DNA of 64,000 nt from Macrotrachela quadricornifera (Eukaryota; Rotifera; Eurotatoria; Philodinida; Philodinidae). Made by a program: the position numbers and the translations under genes. Position 1 is the first letter of the stretch; every line of letters starts with the position of its first letter. Below the pieces are notes generated by a model, which did not search any database, had not been told where the DNA came from, and worked only from the letters and a program-made list of their open reading frames with translations. Shown here one piece after another: positions 1-10,143 of this stretch. The stretch lies in assembly GCA_022393335.1 (NCBI GenBank), contig JAJEKB010020847.1, positions 216,140 through 280,139 on the forward strand, written 5' to 3'.

Positions 1-1500
1 GATATAAAGTAAATTTATACAAATTAATTTATAAAATAGTAAAAATTCTTTGAACTTTGATGTACTCGACAACGCTAAATTTTTAATAAAGGCTCATATT
101 AGTCCATATTCAATCCATTTTGTCTAATTTGATCAATATTGAATAGTTTGGATTATTTTAAAGTCATCTTTAAATGAAGCATATTTGATACATATCACAT
201 ATATAAAAAACTAATCTTTGATTCTCATACTTTCAGCAGCACTAAAGTCCAGTTGCTTGCATAATCAAATAGGATTTAGTCCATCACTACTATTATTGTT
301 CAACATCAATAAAAGAAACCATACTACGTGTTGCAAATATTCACTAATTCATTAACGGAATGAATCGCGACTGAATAAGCCATTCCATCTTTTAACTATG
401 TTCAATGTTGTATAACGGACTTTTTTCTAATTCAAAAAAAGAGTCAGCGAATCTGTAAGATGAGCGGTACTTGTTTTTCTTACTATTCTCATTTCAACAA
501 TCGGTCTTTCTTAAAAATTTCACTGAGTGGCAAATAGTTTAGTAAAATTTGCAATATTACTTTACAATTTTATTTTTATTAATACTATTTATTACGAATA
601 ATCACAAAGTCTTTTTTTATTATTCCTTTTAAAATCTGTTTTGTATGTAACTGACAAAATAAACCTTGGTTTGATATTTGTTTATATCGTATGATATTTT
701 TCTAATCATCCATCTCTTCTCTCAATTGAAAATAGGACATTAAGGGGGGAAAATGGATTCTCGAATTCTTTTGAATCCTCCTAGATCCTATATACTATTA
801 TTAATTACTTGCTGCTTATGAAAAATAAACGGTCATTAACAAGTATGGTTTTCTCTCTCTCTCTGTTTTTATCATAAAATCATTGAGCAATTAATATAAA
901 GCATAAGTGACTCATCAACATAACGAAATGTTTTGATAGTCATGTGTATGTATATTTTACGACTAAATATTTACCTGTATGTTTATACAAAGAAAAAGAT
1001 AATACTCCTCTTCATTGCCGACTATAAATAAAATTATTTCTTCTTCTATTCTCTCTCATGTATGTGTGCACTTAACTAATGCATATACAACGCATTGAAA
1101 CTATAATTGTAGAAAGAAAAAAAAACTTAAATAAGACAAGGATTACTGGAAGATTTATTCTATTTTAGGCTATATACACATTGAAACTATGACTGTAGAA
1201 AGGCAAAAATAATCTAAATAAGACAACGATTACTGGAAGATTTATTCTATTTTGGGTTATATACGCATTAAATAAACTAAAAAACTTAACCAAAATCATC
1301 CAGACAATCTAAATATATATCTTATTGATATCCCCTGTTGCTTTTGAATTGGCTAAAAATATATACAGCTATTTTTATTGTAATAAACAGCCTCTCTCTT
1401 TTCCAACGCTGAATAATTTCAAATGAAAAAAATATCTTTCTCTTTCATGATTCGTGTATTTAAACGAAGCGCATCTATACTGAAAATCATAAAATCGTTC
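1..1500. other. Intergenic AT-rich sequence, no gene seen
   Basis: No reading frame of convincing length or composition is present. The only structure noted is the 86-bp tandem duplication near 1091-1270 and a short CT-rich run near 852-866. The last 50 bases form the upstream region of the peptide gene at 1548. Confidence 0.6.
1091..1270. repeat. Tandem duplication, period about 86 bp, about two copies
   Basis: Two near-identical units start at about 1091 and 1177, each running from CATTGAAACTAT through GATTACTGGAAGATTTATTC. A third partial start (TACGCATTA) lies near 1262. They differ by a few substitutions and small indels. The repeat lies upstream of the small peptide gene. No coding potential is visible. 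Confidence 0.75.
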
Positions 1501-1547
1501 ACAATCCAACAGCATACTACTATCAATTATCATACATAACAACAACG

Positions 1548-1748
1548 ATGCAAACAAAAACCATCGCTATTATTCTGCTTTTGGCAATCTTCTTCACTAT
1601 GGTGCTTGCAGGACCATCATTGGATCTAGACGATTTGGAGACTTCATTCAATCGACGAGGCTTGAGTGCACGTAAGGCTCTGAGTTTCTTGATGCAACAA
1701 CGCCAGATCAGTTGTTGCAGTATGGACGAAATGTGGTGTTGCAAATAA
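1548..1748 (+). CDS. Small secreted cysteine-rich peptide precursor (CC-x6-CC)
   Basis: The 66-aa precursor has three parts. Residues 1 to about 22 are a strongly hydrophobic signal peptide ending near VLAG. An acidic-then-basic propeptide of about 30 residues follows, with RR and R-K pairs that could be processing sites. The C-terminal segment of about a dozen residues holds the only four cysteines as two vicinal pairs separated by six residues (CCSMDEMWCCK). The ATG sits in an A-rich context (AACAACGATG). The stop TAA is followed four bases later by ATG|GTATGT, and TTGTATGAATAG lies about 70 bp on, so a 3'UTR intron at 1753-1822 is plausible. The layout of signal, pro-region and tiny double-CC mature peptide resembles venom-peptide and antimicrobial-peptide precursors. 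This is architectural resemblance only: I claim no homology or toxicity. A neuropeptide or antimicrobial role is equally possible. Confidence 0.6.
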   Translation: MQTKTIAIILLLAIFFTMVLAGPSLDLDDLETSFNRRGLSARKALSFLMQQRQISCCSMDEMWCCK

Positions 1749-1752
1749 AATG

Positions 1753-1822
1753 GTATGTGCTTTTGTTTTTTTAAATAATAATTACTTTGTGTAATTTATC
1801 TGTTTCGATTTTGTATGAATAG
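1753..1822 (+). other. Putative 3'UTR intron of the small peptide gene
   Basis: A GTATGT donor directly follows ATG, and a T-rich tract runs to GAATAG at 1817-1822. The length (70 bp) matches other introns in this window (61 and 65 bp in the four-TM genes). It lies wholly after the stop codon. Only transcript data could confirm it. Confidence 0.4.
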
Positions 1823-2890
1823 GTGGATCAAGATCATCGATCGTGGAAAGGTGTATTGTCCACTATCAATTTTTTGATAAACAAACGAACATTTTATTTT
1901 TTTATTTTTTCCGCACATATTCTCGCTTTTTATTTTTTTCTTATAAATTTTCTTTATTCTAATATAAACACTATAGTTACTCATAAAATCAAAATATTCA
2001 TAGACAAAAAAAAAGGGACACATGTATTATACGGTTAGTAAGAAGGATATATTCATTTTATGTTCTGCATTGTACGCTATTCACATAATGTTGATCGTTA
2101 AATGTGTGCATTCAGCCGTAGAGTCAATTTTCATTTCATAAGCTGTCAATACAAAAAAAAAGAAAGAAATTGTCGAAACATGTGACTTTTACAAAGAAAA
2201 TTGAAGACAAATAGAAAAGGATTTGATGCAAGTAATGTTATATTCAATTTTTGATTTTCATTAAAAAATTTCTCTCAATGTATCGATTTCATTAGAGAAA
2301 AATTTTTTGAATATATATTTAAAAAGAATATGAAATTTCTATTTTTAATTATGCCAGATCTTATCTATTGTTTTATGAAAATAAACACTTATTATTTACT
2401 TCAGACAAATAAAAAGCTCATTTTGTCTATATGCTGTATTTTTAGATGGATAAAACACATATTTGGATACTATATCTTAATAAGATTGAAATTTATGAGG
2501 AATTTTTCTCTTAACCTAGCTTTGTCAGGTTTTTGGTTATCTTAAAACGACAGCTTAGTAATTATTCTGATTTAAAATTATTACAAGAGGCTTCGTGCAA
2601 AATCACAAGACGAATTTCGAAAGATCTTCTAAAAATCGATTGATCGAATGAAACGCTACAGAACAAATCAGGATGAGTACTTCGAACATTTAATATGATA
2701 ATGTATTAAAAAAAACTTTTATTTTATATGTGAAAATTATGTATTATTCCCGGAGAAAGCCAGTAACTATTCAGAAGACTATCTTCATTAGACTCTGACG
2801 ATATAAAATACCTCACCGTACAAGTACACTCATCTATAGAATTGTCAATATAGATTGTAAAAGATGTAGAACATGTACTTAACATGAGAA
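1823..2890. other. Intergenic sequence between the peptide gene and the F-box gene
   Basis: Highly AT-rich, with long T and A runs. Short open frames here have biased, low-complexity composition (F, I, K, Y) and no recognisable domain. No gene is supported. Confidence 0.5.
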
Positions 2891-2896
2891 AACAAA

Positions 2897-4678
2897 TCAT
2901 TCAATTATTCGATGAATACAAATAGCAAATGAGTTCCAATCCGATTGAAAACCAAAATCAATATCATTATCAGTTAGATGAAAATCTCTTCGAAATATTT
3001 GTAAATATTGTTCCTTTATCATTTCATCAGCAAATATATTTTCATATAATGGAAGACCTATTTCGATTTTCGATAGTTTTGTTAATTTATGAAGTAAAAT
3101 GATCAATTCATCAGGATGAGTTAAGTCACATTTCAATTGTTTAAGTTTAGGAAAAGTTTGACAAAATCGTTCAATTGAATAAATATCATTAAATAAAACA
3201 TCATTCTTATATTCCAATAAATATAAGTATTTTATCATTTTTGAAAAATTTGAACAAACTTGATTATCTAAAACTACGCATCGTAATATTTGTGTTGTCA
3301 TTGTAATTGAAGACAAATTTGAAGCTTTATTCAATAAGTTGATCATTACAGATGCTGATTTTAATACATAATTTCGATCAATCCAAAGATCAGTAATATT
3401 TAATAAACAAATAAATGAATTCAAACATTGAATGTGTTCTATATCAAGAATATGCTGTTGTTTCAAACATCTTAATCTAGAATCTTCCTTTAATCTTAAT
3501 ATTTTCACATTAGAAAAAAAATAATGATATGAAGTTTGTATCATTTCATACCAAATCGATAAATCTATAACCCGTTCGAATATAATCTTTGAATCGATTA
3601 AATTCGAACAGAAATGTTCGTTTGAAGAATATAATTTAAATTCATTGGATACATAAGGTATTCTATGAATTATAACTGATGTCACCGAATATTCACATCG
3701 AACTAACCATTGATGTTCTTTTTGCCAAAAATCACTTTGAAATTGTTTACATTTAAAAAGAATAAAATCAATATTAGAAATGTATAATTGATTACAAGAA
3801 AATTGAAATTCAAAAACTCTTAAATGTATTAATGATGTTCGAATTAAATATTCCCATCGAATAGCATCAATTATTTCTTCCATATCCTTTGCAATAAGAG
3901 TGAATACTTTCAAATTAAGTGTATGTTGAAGAAGATGCTCGATTAATTGAAAATTTTCTTTAAATGTTTCAACATGTAATCGTTTTAAATGCGTTCCAGT
4001 ATATCCTTGAAAATCTACTCTTTCGTATGCTTCCGATTCATCATACCAATCACATCCAAGATTATATGTAGTAAAATTTTTTAATCTTGGTGCATATTGA
4101 AAGAGTTTTGCTAATTGTTGTATAGTAATCCATGAAAGTGTTAAACTACTCATTAACCATGTTTTTTCTAAAGTTAGAGTATTATAATTTAGTCCGGGAA
4201 TGGATAATCGTTTAAATTTCGACAAAGACATATCATCAGGCATACGAAAGTATGAACTATCAATGCAATTTAAAATCAAATAAGAAATATTTAGGTTTGT
4301 TCGAAGCATTGATATGATTTTATTAACATTTTTTGATTTAATTTGTGTTAAAACCAATGATTTAAGACAAGGAAATTCATTAAGAGAAAAATAAGATAAA
4401 AAGATCTTTGTTTGTTGTAATTCTTGTTCATCTGATAAATGTAATGAATAAATTTGTTGTTTTAACATTGGATATTTTTGTATTTGAAGAAAAAATTCTT
4501 TGACTTTAATATTCGAAACATTCTTGAAATTTAAATGTAATGGAATTGATCTAATTAATGTTGAAAATCGATAATTTAAATGATCAAATGAATGAAATAA
4601 ATCCAAAGCAATAAAATATTTGAAACATTCGATAAGAATTTCATTTGGTAGAATTTCTATTGTACTCATATAAGACAT
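2897..4678 (-). CDS. F-box/leucine-rich-repeat-like protein, 593 aa, intronless
   Basis: Residues 6-50 form an F-box of the type LPNEILIECFKYF, followed by a helix with FDHLNYRF and the RSIPLHLNF segment. F-boxes bind Skp1 and make the protein the substrate-recognition subunit of an SCF ubiquitin ligase. The rest is a long array of degenerate leucine-rich segments, such as FPCLKSLVLTQI and FPKLKQLKCDLTHPDEL, that would form a curved substrate-binding solenoid. The motif SDFWQKEHQWLV (about residue 310) recurs as SDFWLYKHQWYV in the second F-box gene at 26217-28236, so the two are paralogues. That copy carries an intron just upstream of this motif and this one is uninterrupted. The ATG at 4678 gives the full F-box. 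An in-frame ATG three codons downstream is a possible alternative. The substrate is unknown. Confidence 0.85.
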   Translation of the reverse strand: MSYMSTIEILPNEILIECFKYFIALDLFHSFDHLNYRFSTLIRSIPLHLNFKNVSNIKVKEFFLQIQKYPMLKQQIYSLHLSDEQELQQTKIFLSYFSLNEFPCLKSLVLTQIKSKNVNKIISMLRTNLNISYLILNCIDSSYFRMPDDMSLSKFKRLSIPGLNYNTLTLEKTWLMSSLTLSWITIQQLAKLFQYAPRLKNFTTYNLGCDWYDESEAYERVDFQGYTGTHLKRLHVETFKENFQLIEHLLQHTLNLKVFTLIAKDMEEIIDAIRWEYLIRTSLIHLRVFEFQFSCNQLYISNIDFILFKCKQFQSDFWQKEHQWLVRCEYSVTSVIIHRIPYVSNEFKLYSSNEHFCSNLIDSKIIFERVIDLSIWYEMIQTSYHYFFSNVKILRLKEDSRLRCLKQQHILDIEHIQCLNSFICLLNITDLWIDRNYVLKSASVMINLLNKASNLSSITMTTQILRCVVLDNQVCSNFSKMIKYLYLLEYKNDVLFNDIYSIERFCQTFPKLKQLKCDLTHPDELIILLHKLTKLSKIEIGLPLYENIFADEMIKEQYLQIFRRDFHLTDNDIDFGFQSDWNSFAICIHRIIE

Positions 4679-5148
4679 ATCTCATACAAGGTTGTCTGTA
4701 GCAGCCTTCTCATGTCAGAAAAAGGTATGCAAATATTGATTCACTATATCAGTGACAATATAAAATGTGATAGATGAAAAGGTAAATATACTAACTTATG
4801 GCAGTAAGTTTCATCTCCTTTTCTCTTCATAGATTAGATTATATATTTTTCTTTTTTTTGTGCCCTAGAATAATAATTTTTAATAAATAATAAGTAGGTT
4901 TTTTTTCTTCTATTACATCTAAAAAAAACTTTGAGTAAATATAAAATTCTAGTATTTAAGCAAACTAAGCCAGTAGCAAAGAAGAATTAATCAAAATAAT
5001 TAGAGAAAAAGCAGAATTGATGATAATTATTACTTTTTTTTGTTTACAACATTTATATAAATATGTATGTCTTTCTTGCTATTCATATTGTCTGACTCTA
5101 TATTAAGCGATTACGATCATATTTTAGTTCATAAAAAAAATGAATTCT

Positions 5149-6135
5149 TTAGTATCGCGAGTGATCAGTTCGATTTAAATTGGTAGGCATCACTGTACCA
5201 TTGTATTTGATCGGCTTTTTCCATGTCTTTTTGATTGTGCTTACCACTTCAGGTAAACAACCCATACAGACAAATGGTTGAAGAAGCATGAACAGATAAA
5301 AAAAATAAAAGAAATAAGTATTTTGAAGATAAGAAGCAAAATCAGGTAAATTAGCAACAACTTGAATAAATATAACTATAGAATAAGGTAGTACACTTGC
5401 TATATGTAAACTTGATATAATTACAAGTTGAATAACTATTTTAAGATGTTTTCTTCTTTGTGCTTGTGGTTGTAGGCCAGTTCGATTTCTATAAAGTACT
5501 CGAAGAATGAGAACAATACTGAGAAAAATACTAAAACCAAGAGGAAGCCAATTATGTACAACATTGTCGTAAAGTGAAATGATTAATTGAGATGTATAAC
5601 ATGGTATACCACATAGAACTGCGCCAAAATCGAATTGATTACATGGAGTAAAAAAAATGGCAATGGTATAGAAAAGAATAAGATAAACAATAATTGCAAA
5701 TAATGGTATATAATGAAAATATAATCGACCTTTAGCCGTATTGAAAATACTTCCATGAAAAATAATTAAATATCGTTCAATTGAAGCCCATAATAATAAG
5801 ACATTACTATGACCAAAGAGTATATAATCATACCATTGCCAAATCAAACAACTGATACTTGTCTGTGGTACAACAAAGCCAATGTGTACAAAATGTATTA
5901 AACGTGGAGTATCAAATAGATTTGTTAATAAACTTACAACAAGTAATGCTAAAATAGAATGATGATGAAGTGATCGACGTAATGTTTGATTGAAAATAAG
6001 ATAATATAGAAGAACAAAATTGCAAATAAGTGCTGGTGGTTCAAGAGCAGTATAAAGAACAAATTTGATATTATGTATAATATCAACTTGAAAGAGTATT
6101 GGTAATTCTGTTGAATTATTGTTTTCAGATGCCAT
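5149..6135 (-). CDS. Class-A (rhodopsin-like) G-protein-coupled receptor, 328 aa
   Basis: Seven hydrophobic segments are visible. The N-terminus has Asn glycosylation sequons (NNST, residues 6-9). TM1 is about residues 25-48. The TM3 region has Cys96 and ends in ERY (120-122), the DRY-motif equivalent needed for G-protein coupling. A Cys-containing second extracellular loop follows (CGIPC, in the 170s). TM6 follows a basic loop (QRRKHLK), and the C-terminal tail is short and basic. The length is near the minimum for the family. The ligand cannot be assigned; the sequence resembles the many orphan or neuropeptide-type receptors of rotifers. It is intronless, with ATG at 6135, and differs in sequence from the two paralogous receptors at 31 and 39 kb. 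Confidence 0.85.
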   Translation of the reverse strand: MASENNNSTELPILFQVDIIHNIKFVLYTALEPPALICNFVLLYYLIFNQTLRRSLHHHSILALLVVSLLTNLFDTPRLIHFVHIGFVVPQTSISCLIWQWYDYILFGHSNVLLLWASIERYLIIFHGSIFNTAKGRLYFHYIPLFAIIVYLILFYTIAIFFTPCNQFDFGAVLCGIPCYTSQLIISLYDNVVHNWLPLGFSIFLSIVLILRVLYRNRTGLQPQAQRRKHLKIVIQLVIISSLHIASVLPYSIVIFIQVVANLPDFASYLQNTYFFYFFYLFMLLQPFVCMGCLPEVVSTIKKTWKKPIKYNGTVMPTNLNRTDHSRY

Positions 6136-6139
6136 TTTA

Positions 6140-7210
6140 TAAATGAGACAGAAAGTCTTTATCTTTTACGCTATATATATATATATAGATGAAGTTTTCT
6201 ATATCCTAAAAGGAAATGACGTTCATACCCAGGATTATCGAGGCGCATCTTTAAAAAAAAAGTTGTCACATGTCATGCTTATCAAGTTTGATAAATTTAT
6301 CGAACTGCGACATACCTTATTTCATAATTAGTTGAATTATTTTTTATTACATCGCAAAAAGGTATTTATTTCTAATTTATTGAATATATTTAAGATAGAC
6401 ATTCGATTTTCATATTGATGAAATTACGAGGAAAATGTATGGAAAGAATATATTTTCAGGGTGAGGATGAGATTCATATAGTAGAAATACGCATTTTATG
6501 TTCAAACTATATATAAATTTATGTATAACACAAATTCCGACATGAAAATTAATTAAAATTATTTGTTCTTTTTTTATTTAACAATCAAGGTAATTGTGTT
6601 GTTAGTTAATTCAGATTAAATGAAAGCTTTTAATACCAAACTAATAAATTTAAAATATTAACTGTCATTGTCGTGCAATGAGATAAATATTTGAATTATT
6701 TTTAAAAGATTCAGAAAAACGCCAAAATTATTTCTAATCAAAAATCTATTTTTTTTTATGTAACTTGACGAGCTCTATGGATTGTTAAAGCGTAGCATAG
6801 TAATGTTTTGTTCAAATACAATTCAACACAATTTGTCAAACTCTATTTACGCCATAAAAACGGCTCTTTTTTCTCGATAAAAGTTTCGAATTTCGAGAAT
6901 GGATTTTTTGGTTGAGTGACTCTGTGACATGAGAAAGACTCTTTTTCTTCAGAATCATTAATAAAACTGAAATTTCTTTTAAAAATATTTCTGCAAATGA
7001 AACACTTCTACAGTCAATTTTATAGTACTCTTAATGAGATAAGGTTTTATTGAAAAAAAGATTTGTTCGAAAACTAAAGCAAGCTATATCCTCTAAAAGT
7101 AGTTATTATTTAATAACGAGAAAAATGTTCAAAATCTAGTTAAGATCGTCTTTGAATTCTCTTTCAATATCTTGTCTTCTATGTATTTATTTTCATGAAA
7201 TAAAATTGAG
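6140..7210. other. Intergenic AT-rich sequence, no gene seen
   Basis: It contains a short TA microsatellite (6172-6187). No frame has convincing protein composition. It separates the start of the GPCR from the 3' end of the hexosaminidase gene, both on the minus strand. Confidence 0.5.
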
Positions 7211-7217
7211 TGTTTTA

Positions 7218-9380
7218 TCATGTTCTTCTATTTAACGCTTTTTTTTTCTCTACATGTTTCTTTTTAATTAACGGTTTGTTTTGCACTGTGGAAATATTAT
7301 TATATAATTTATAGTAATTTATTCCATGTTTAACCCATTGTTTAATAAAATATGATGTTAATTTTTGTTGAAAATTTTGATAATTTTTATTTTTTAAACT
7401 AGTCCAACCAACTTCAGCATAAGCAGCAATTCGTGGAAATATTTGTTGATTCATTTTATCAACTGTTGATATCCATTCACCCCACATTTGACAACCTAAA
7501 CCTAATATTTTTGAATGATATTCTTCTGATAAATTTTGAGGAATTGGATTAAAATTATAAGCTTTTTCTAATGAAATTCGATTGTAATTATAATCCAAAT
7601 AAGTATATTTATTATTAGAATTAACAACATCATAACCATGAGAAATTGTTTTATTTAATAAATCAAAATTACCTTTCCAAAAATGAACAATTGTATTTTG
7701 AGCTAATTTTTCTTTTGTTAATATATCTAGTTCAGATGTATAATGATGTAATTTATTCCCACCCATTATTTCATTCCAACCCATCATACGACGATGTTTT
7801 TCATTTAGAAAATTTGATATTTTATTGGTAAACCATATTTGTAAATCTGCTGGTGATTGTAAATTATGTTCATTAATAAATTTAATAACTTCTCTTGATG
7901 ATTTCCATTGATCATATTTAACTTCATCACCACCAATATGAATAACATCTGATGTTGAAAATAAATCAATAACTTCTTCTAATACATTTTCAAGAAATTC
8001 TATTGTTTGTGAATTAGCTACATTAAATACCGAATAATGAACACCAAATTTACCTACATAAAAATTAAATGAGAAAAATATAGAATTTATTCGATAAGTA
8101 TCGTCGAAGTTTTTGTGATAAGATTTTTAATTCCGTTCTATGCTACTTTCAGTTCATCACAGATATAGAGATGAATAAAAAAAAAGAAAATAAAGACTAT
8201 GGTTTTAACGACTCTTGGCAACAGAGATGTGAGGGTGAGTGTTTGTCTTCCATATCGTAACATACAACGAAACTGTGTGCACTAAATATATAATTAGAAG
8301 TCGATGTGGGAATAGAAAACAATCGAGCAGGAAGAACTATGAATCCAATTGTCCTTATATAGCTCAGAGTTACAACTTCGTCGATGCTCAGTAAAAAGAT
8401 GTATGATCATTTAGTTCAAGAATGATATATAAGTGCATCTTTACCATATACTGAAAAGCGATAGAACTGATATCCTTCTTTTTTTCCACAAATGAGAAGA
8501 GATGCTTCGTGTCCTAAAAATATTGCTATTTATTTACTTCAAATAGAAAATGAAATTTATTCTTTACGTTAGATTTTTATTTACCTGGTACATCAATTTG
8601 TTGTTGTGGATTACAACCGAGATTTGGATATGATGCAATAGCAGCACTCGCATGTCCAGGCATTTCTATTTCTGGTACAATTTGTATATGTCTTTCATTT
8701 GCATATTGAATTATTTCTTTAATTTCATCTTGTGTATAATAACCTTCATGTATTGTATAATCATATATCCTCTTTTTCCATCCACCACTTTGTGTACATG
8801 AACGTATTGAACCAATTTCAGTTAATTTTGGATATTTTTTTATTTCTATTCGCCATCCTTGATCATCTGTTAAATGCCAATGAAATCTATTCATTTTTAA
8901 TTGAGACATTTCATTGAGAAGATGTTTAATAGTTGAAATATTTTTAAAATATCTTGCTACATCTAACATAAATGATCGCCATTGAAAACGTGGTCGATCT
9001 TCAATATAAACACATGGAATTATTAGTTTCTCTTTATTATTAATTAATTGTCTTAATGTTTGTATACCATAAAAAATACCAGCTGTTGACCAAGCAATTA
9101 TTTCAATTTTATTAACATCAACATGTAAATGATAACTTTCATCCTTGACTCCATTATCATTTAAAATTAATTTAATAACTGATATTGAATTAGTTTTCTC
9201 AGAATATTCAAAATCAAAATCTTCTTTTAAATTATTTTTAAATAATGTCAATTCATTTTCACAACCAATTGTAGCAACAATAGCAGTATCATTAGATAAT
9301 ATAAATATCCCCGATAATTCATTAATTATTAATGGTTGTGGTATCACATTTATTCGATTATTTAAGCATGTTTCTTCCAT
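7218..9380 (-). CDS. Beta-N-acetylhexosaminidase, GH20, two exons, about 543 aa
   Basis: Removes terminal GlcNAc or GalNAc from glycans, glycoconjugates or chitin fragments. Exon 1 is 8585-9380 and exon 2 is 7218-8053. The intron (8054-8584) has a GTAAAT donor and a TTTATGTAG acceptor and rejoins in frame as DVPG-KFGVHYS. Residues 1-120 are the GH20 N-terminal domain (VIPQPL, ending GIFYGIQTLRQL). The catalytic barrel follows, with RPRFQWRSFMLDVARYF, FHWHLTDDQGWRIEI and VPEIEMPGHASA. The acid/base pair sits in HIGGDEV (Asp308-Glu309), and the C-terminal barrel has FPRIAAYAEVGWTS. All expected blocks are present and near full length. I use the first true ATG (9380); five upstream in-frame codons begin with TTG. 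No signal peptide is seen, which is unusual for this lysosomal or secreted family, so an unrecognised 5' exon is possible. Confidence 0.88.
8054..8584 (-). other. Intron of the hexosaminidase gene
   Basis: The minus-strand donor CCAG|GTAAAT and acceptor TTTTTATGTAG|GTAAATTTGG keep phase 1. At 531 bp it is much longer than the 60-240 bp introns elsewhere in this window. It contains a purine-rich stretch near 8173-8192. No mobile-element ends were recognised in it. Confidence 0.8.
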
Positions 9381-9399
9381 CGTACAAACATACAAAATA

Positions 9400-10140
9400 T
9401 ATTCTAGTTAGTTACTGATTTTTTTACCTCTTAACTATATTTATCAAAATGTTTTATGCTTATATACGCCATAAGATACACTTACTTTTTATTTTGCTAA
9501 ATTGTGCAATATATATATATATATGAGTGATAGAATGACTAACATGAAACGAAAGAAAAAGAAATTGTCAATTCGATAATTAAAAAATAATCAAAATCAC
9601 ATTTATTGCCAAAATTATTTATTAAAGAAATATAAAGCTTCATAGTTTTGTTTTATTATATGAAAGGAGAATAGCACTAGTTTTTACGAAGTAGTTGTAA
9701 TACAATCTTAACATACAATTGTAGCACAATACTGAGCTTAATCACATGCTACAAAAGAAAACTTTATTCTCTATATTTACTGTACCTATTGACATATGAT
9801 CGTATTTTAGCATGCACAAGCTATTAGCAAATTGCAAAATTTATTAAACTTATATCAGAGATTCTTTCTGTTTCTTTCTTTTGGTTCGTTGTTATTTCGA
9901 AAGAGTAGGAAAAAAGAACGAAAACAGAACATTCATGCTGATCATCTCCCAATAATAAGAAACAACTTTAATTCAAATGTGGCGAGTAGGGCATTTATTT
10001 CTGCCAGGAAAAAACAAAAATATATCACAAAAGAAATAAACATTAAATATAAAAGTCTTGTCAGATGTTTGGGCACTCAAACCGCCACAAGAAGCTCGAA
10101 TATACATATGAGAGCTTCGTGCCCAAAAAAAAAAAAAAAA
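9400..10140. other. Intergenic sequence ending in a poly-A run
   Basis: No gene is supported. A TA microsatellite lies near 9510-9524. An uninterrupted run of about 18 A lies just before the 3' end of the recombinase ORF (about 10125-10142); seen from the recombinase strand it is a T run directly after the stop codon. Confidence 0.5.
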
Positions 10141-10143
10141 AAG

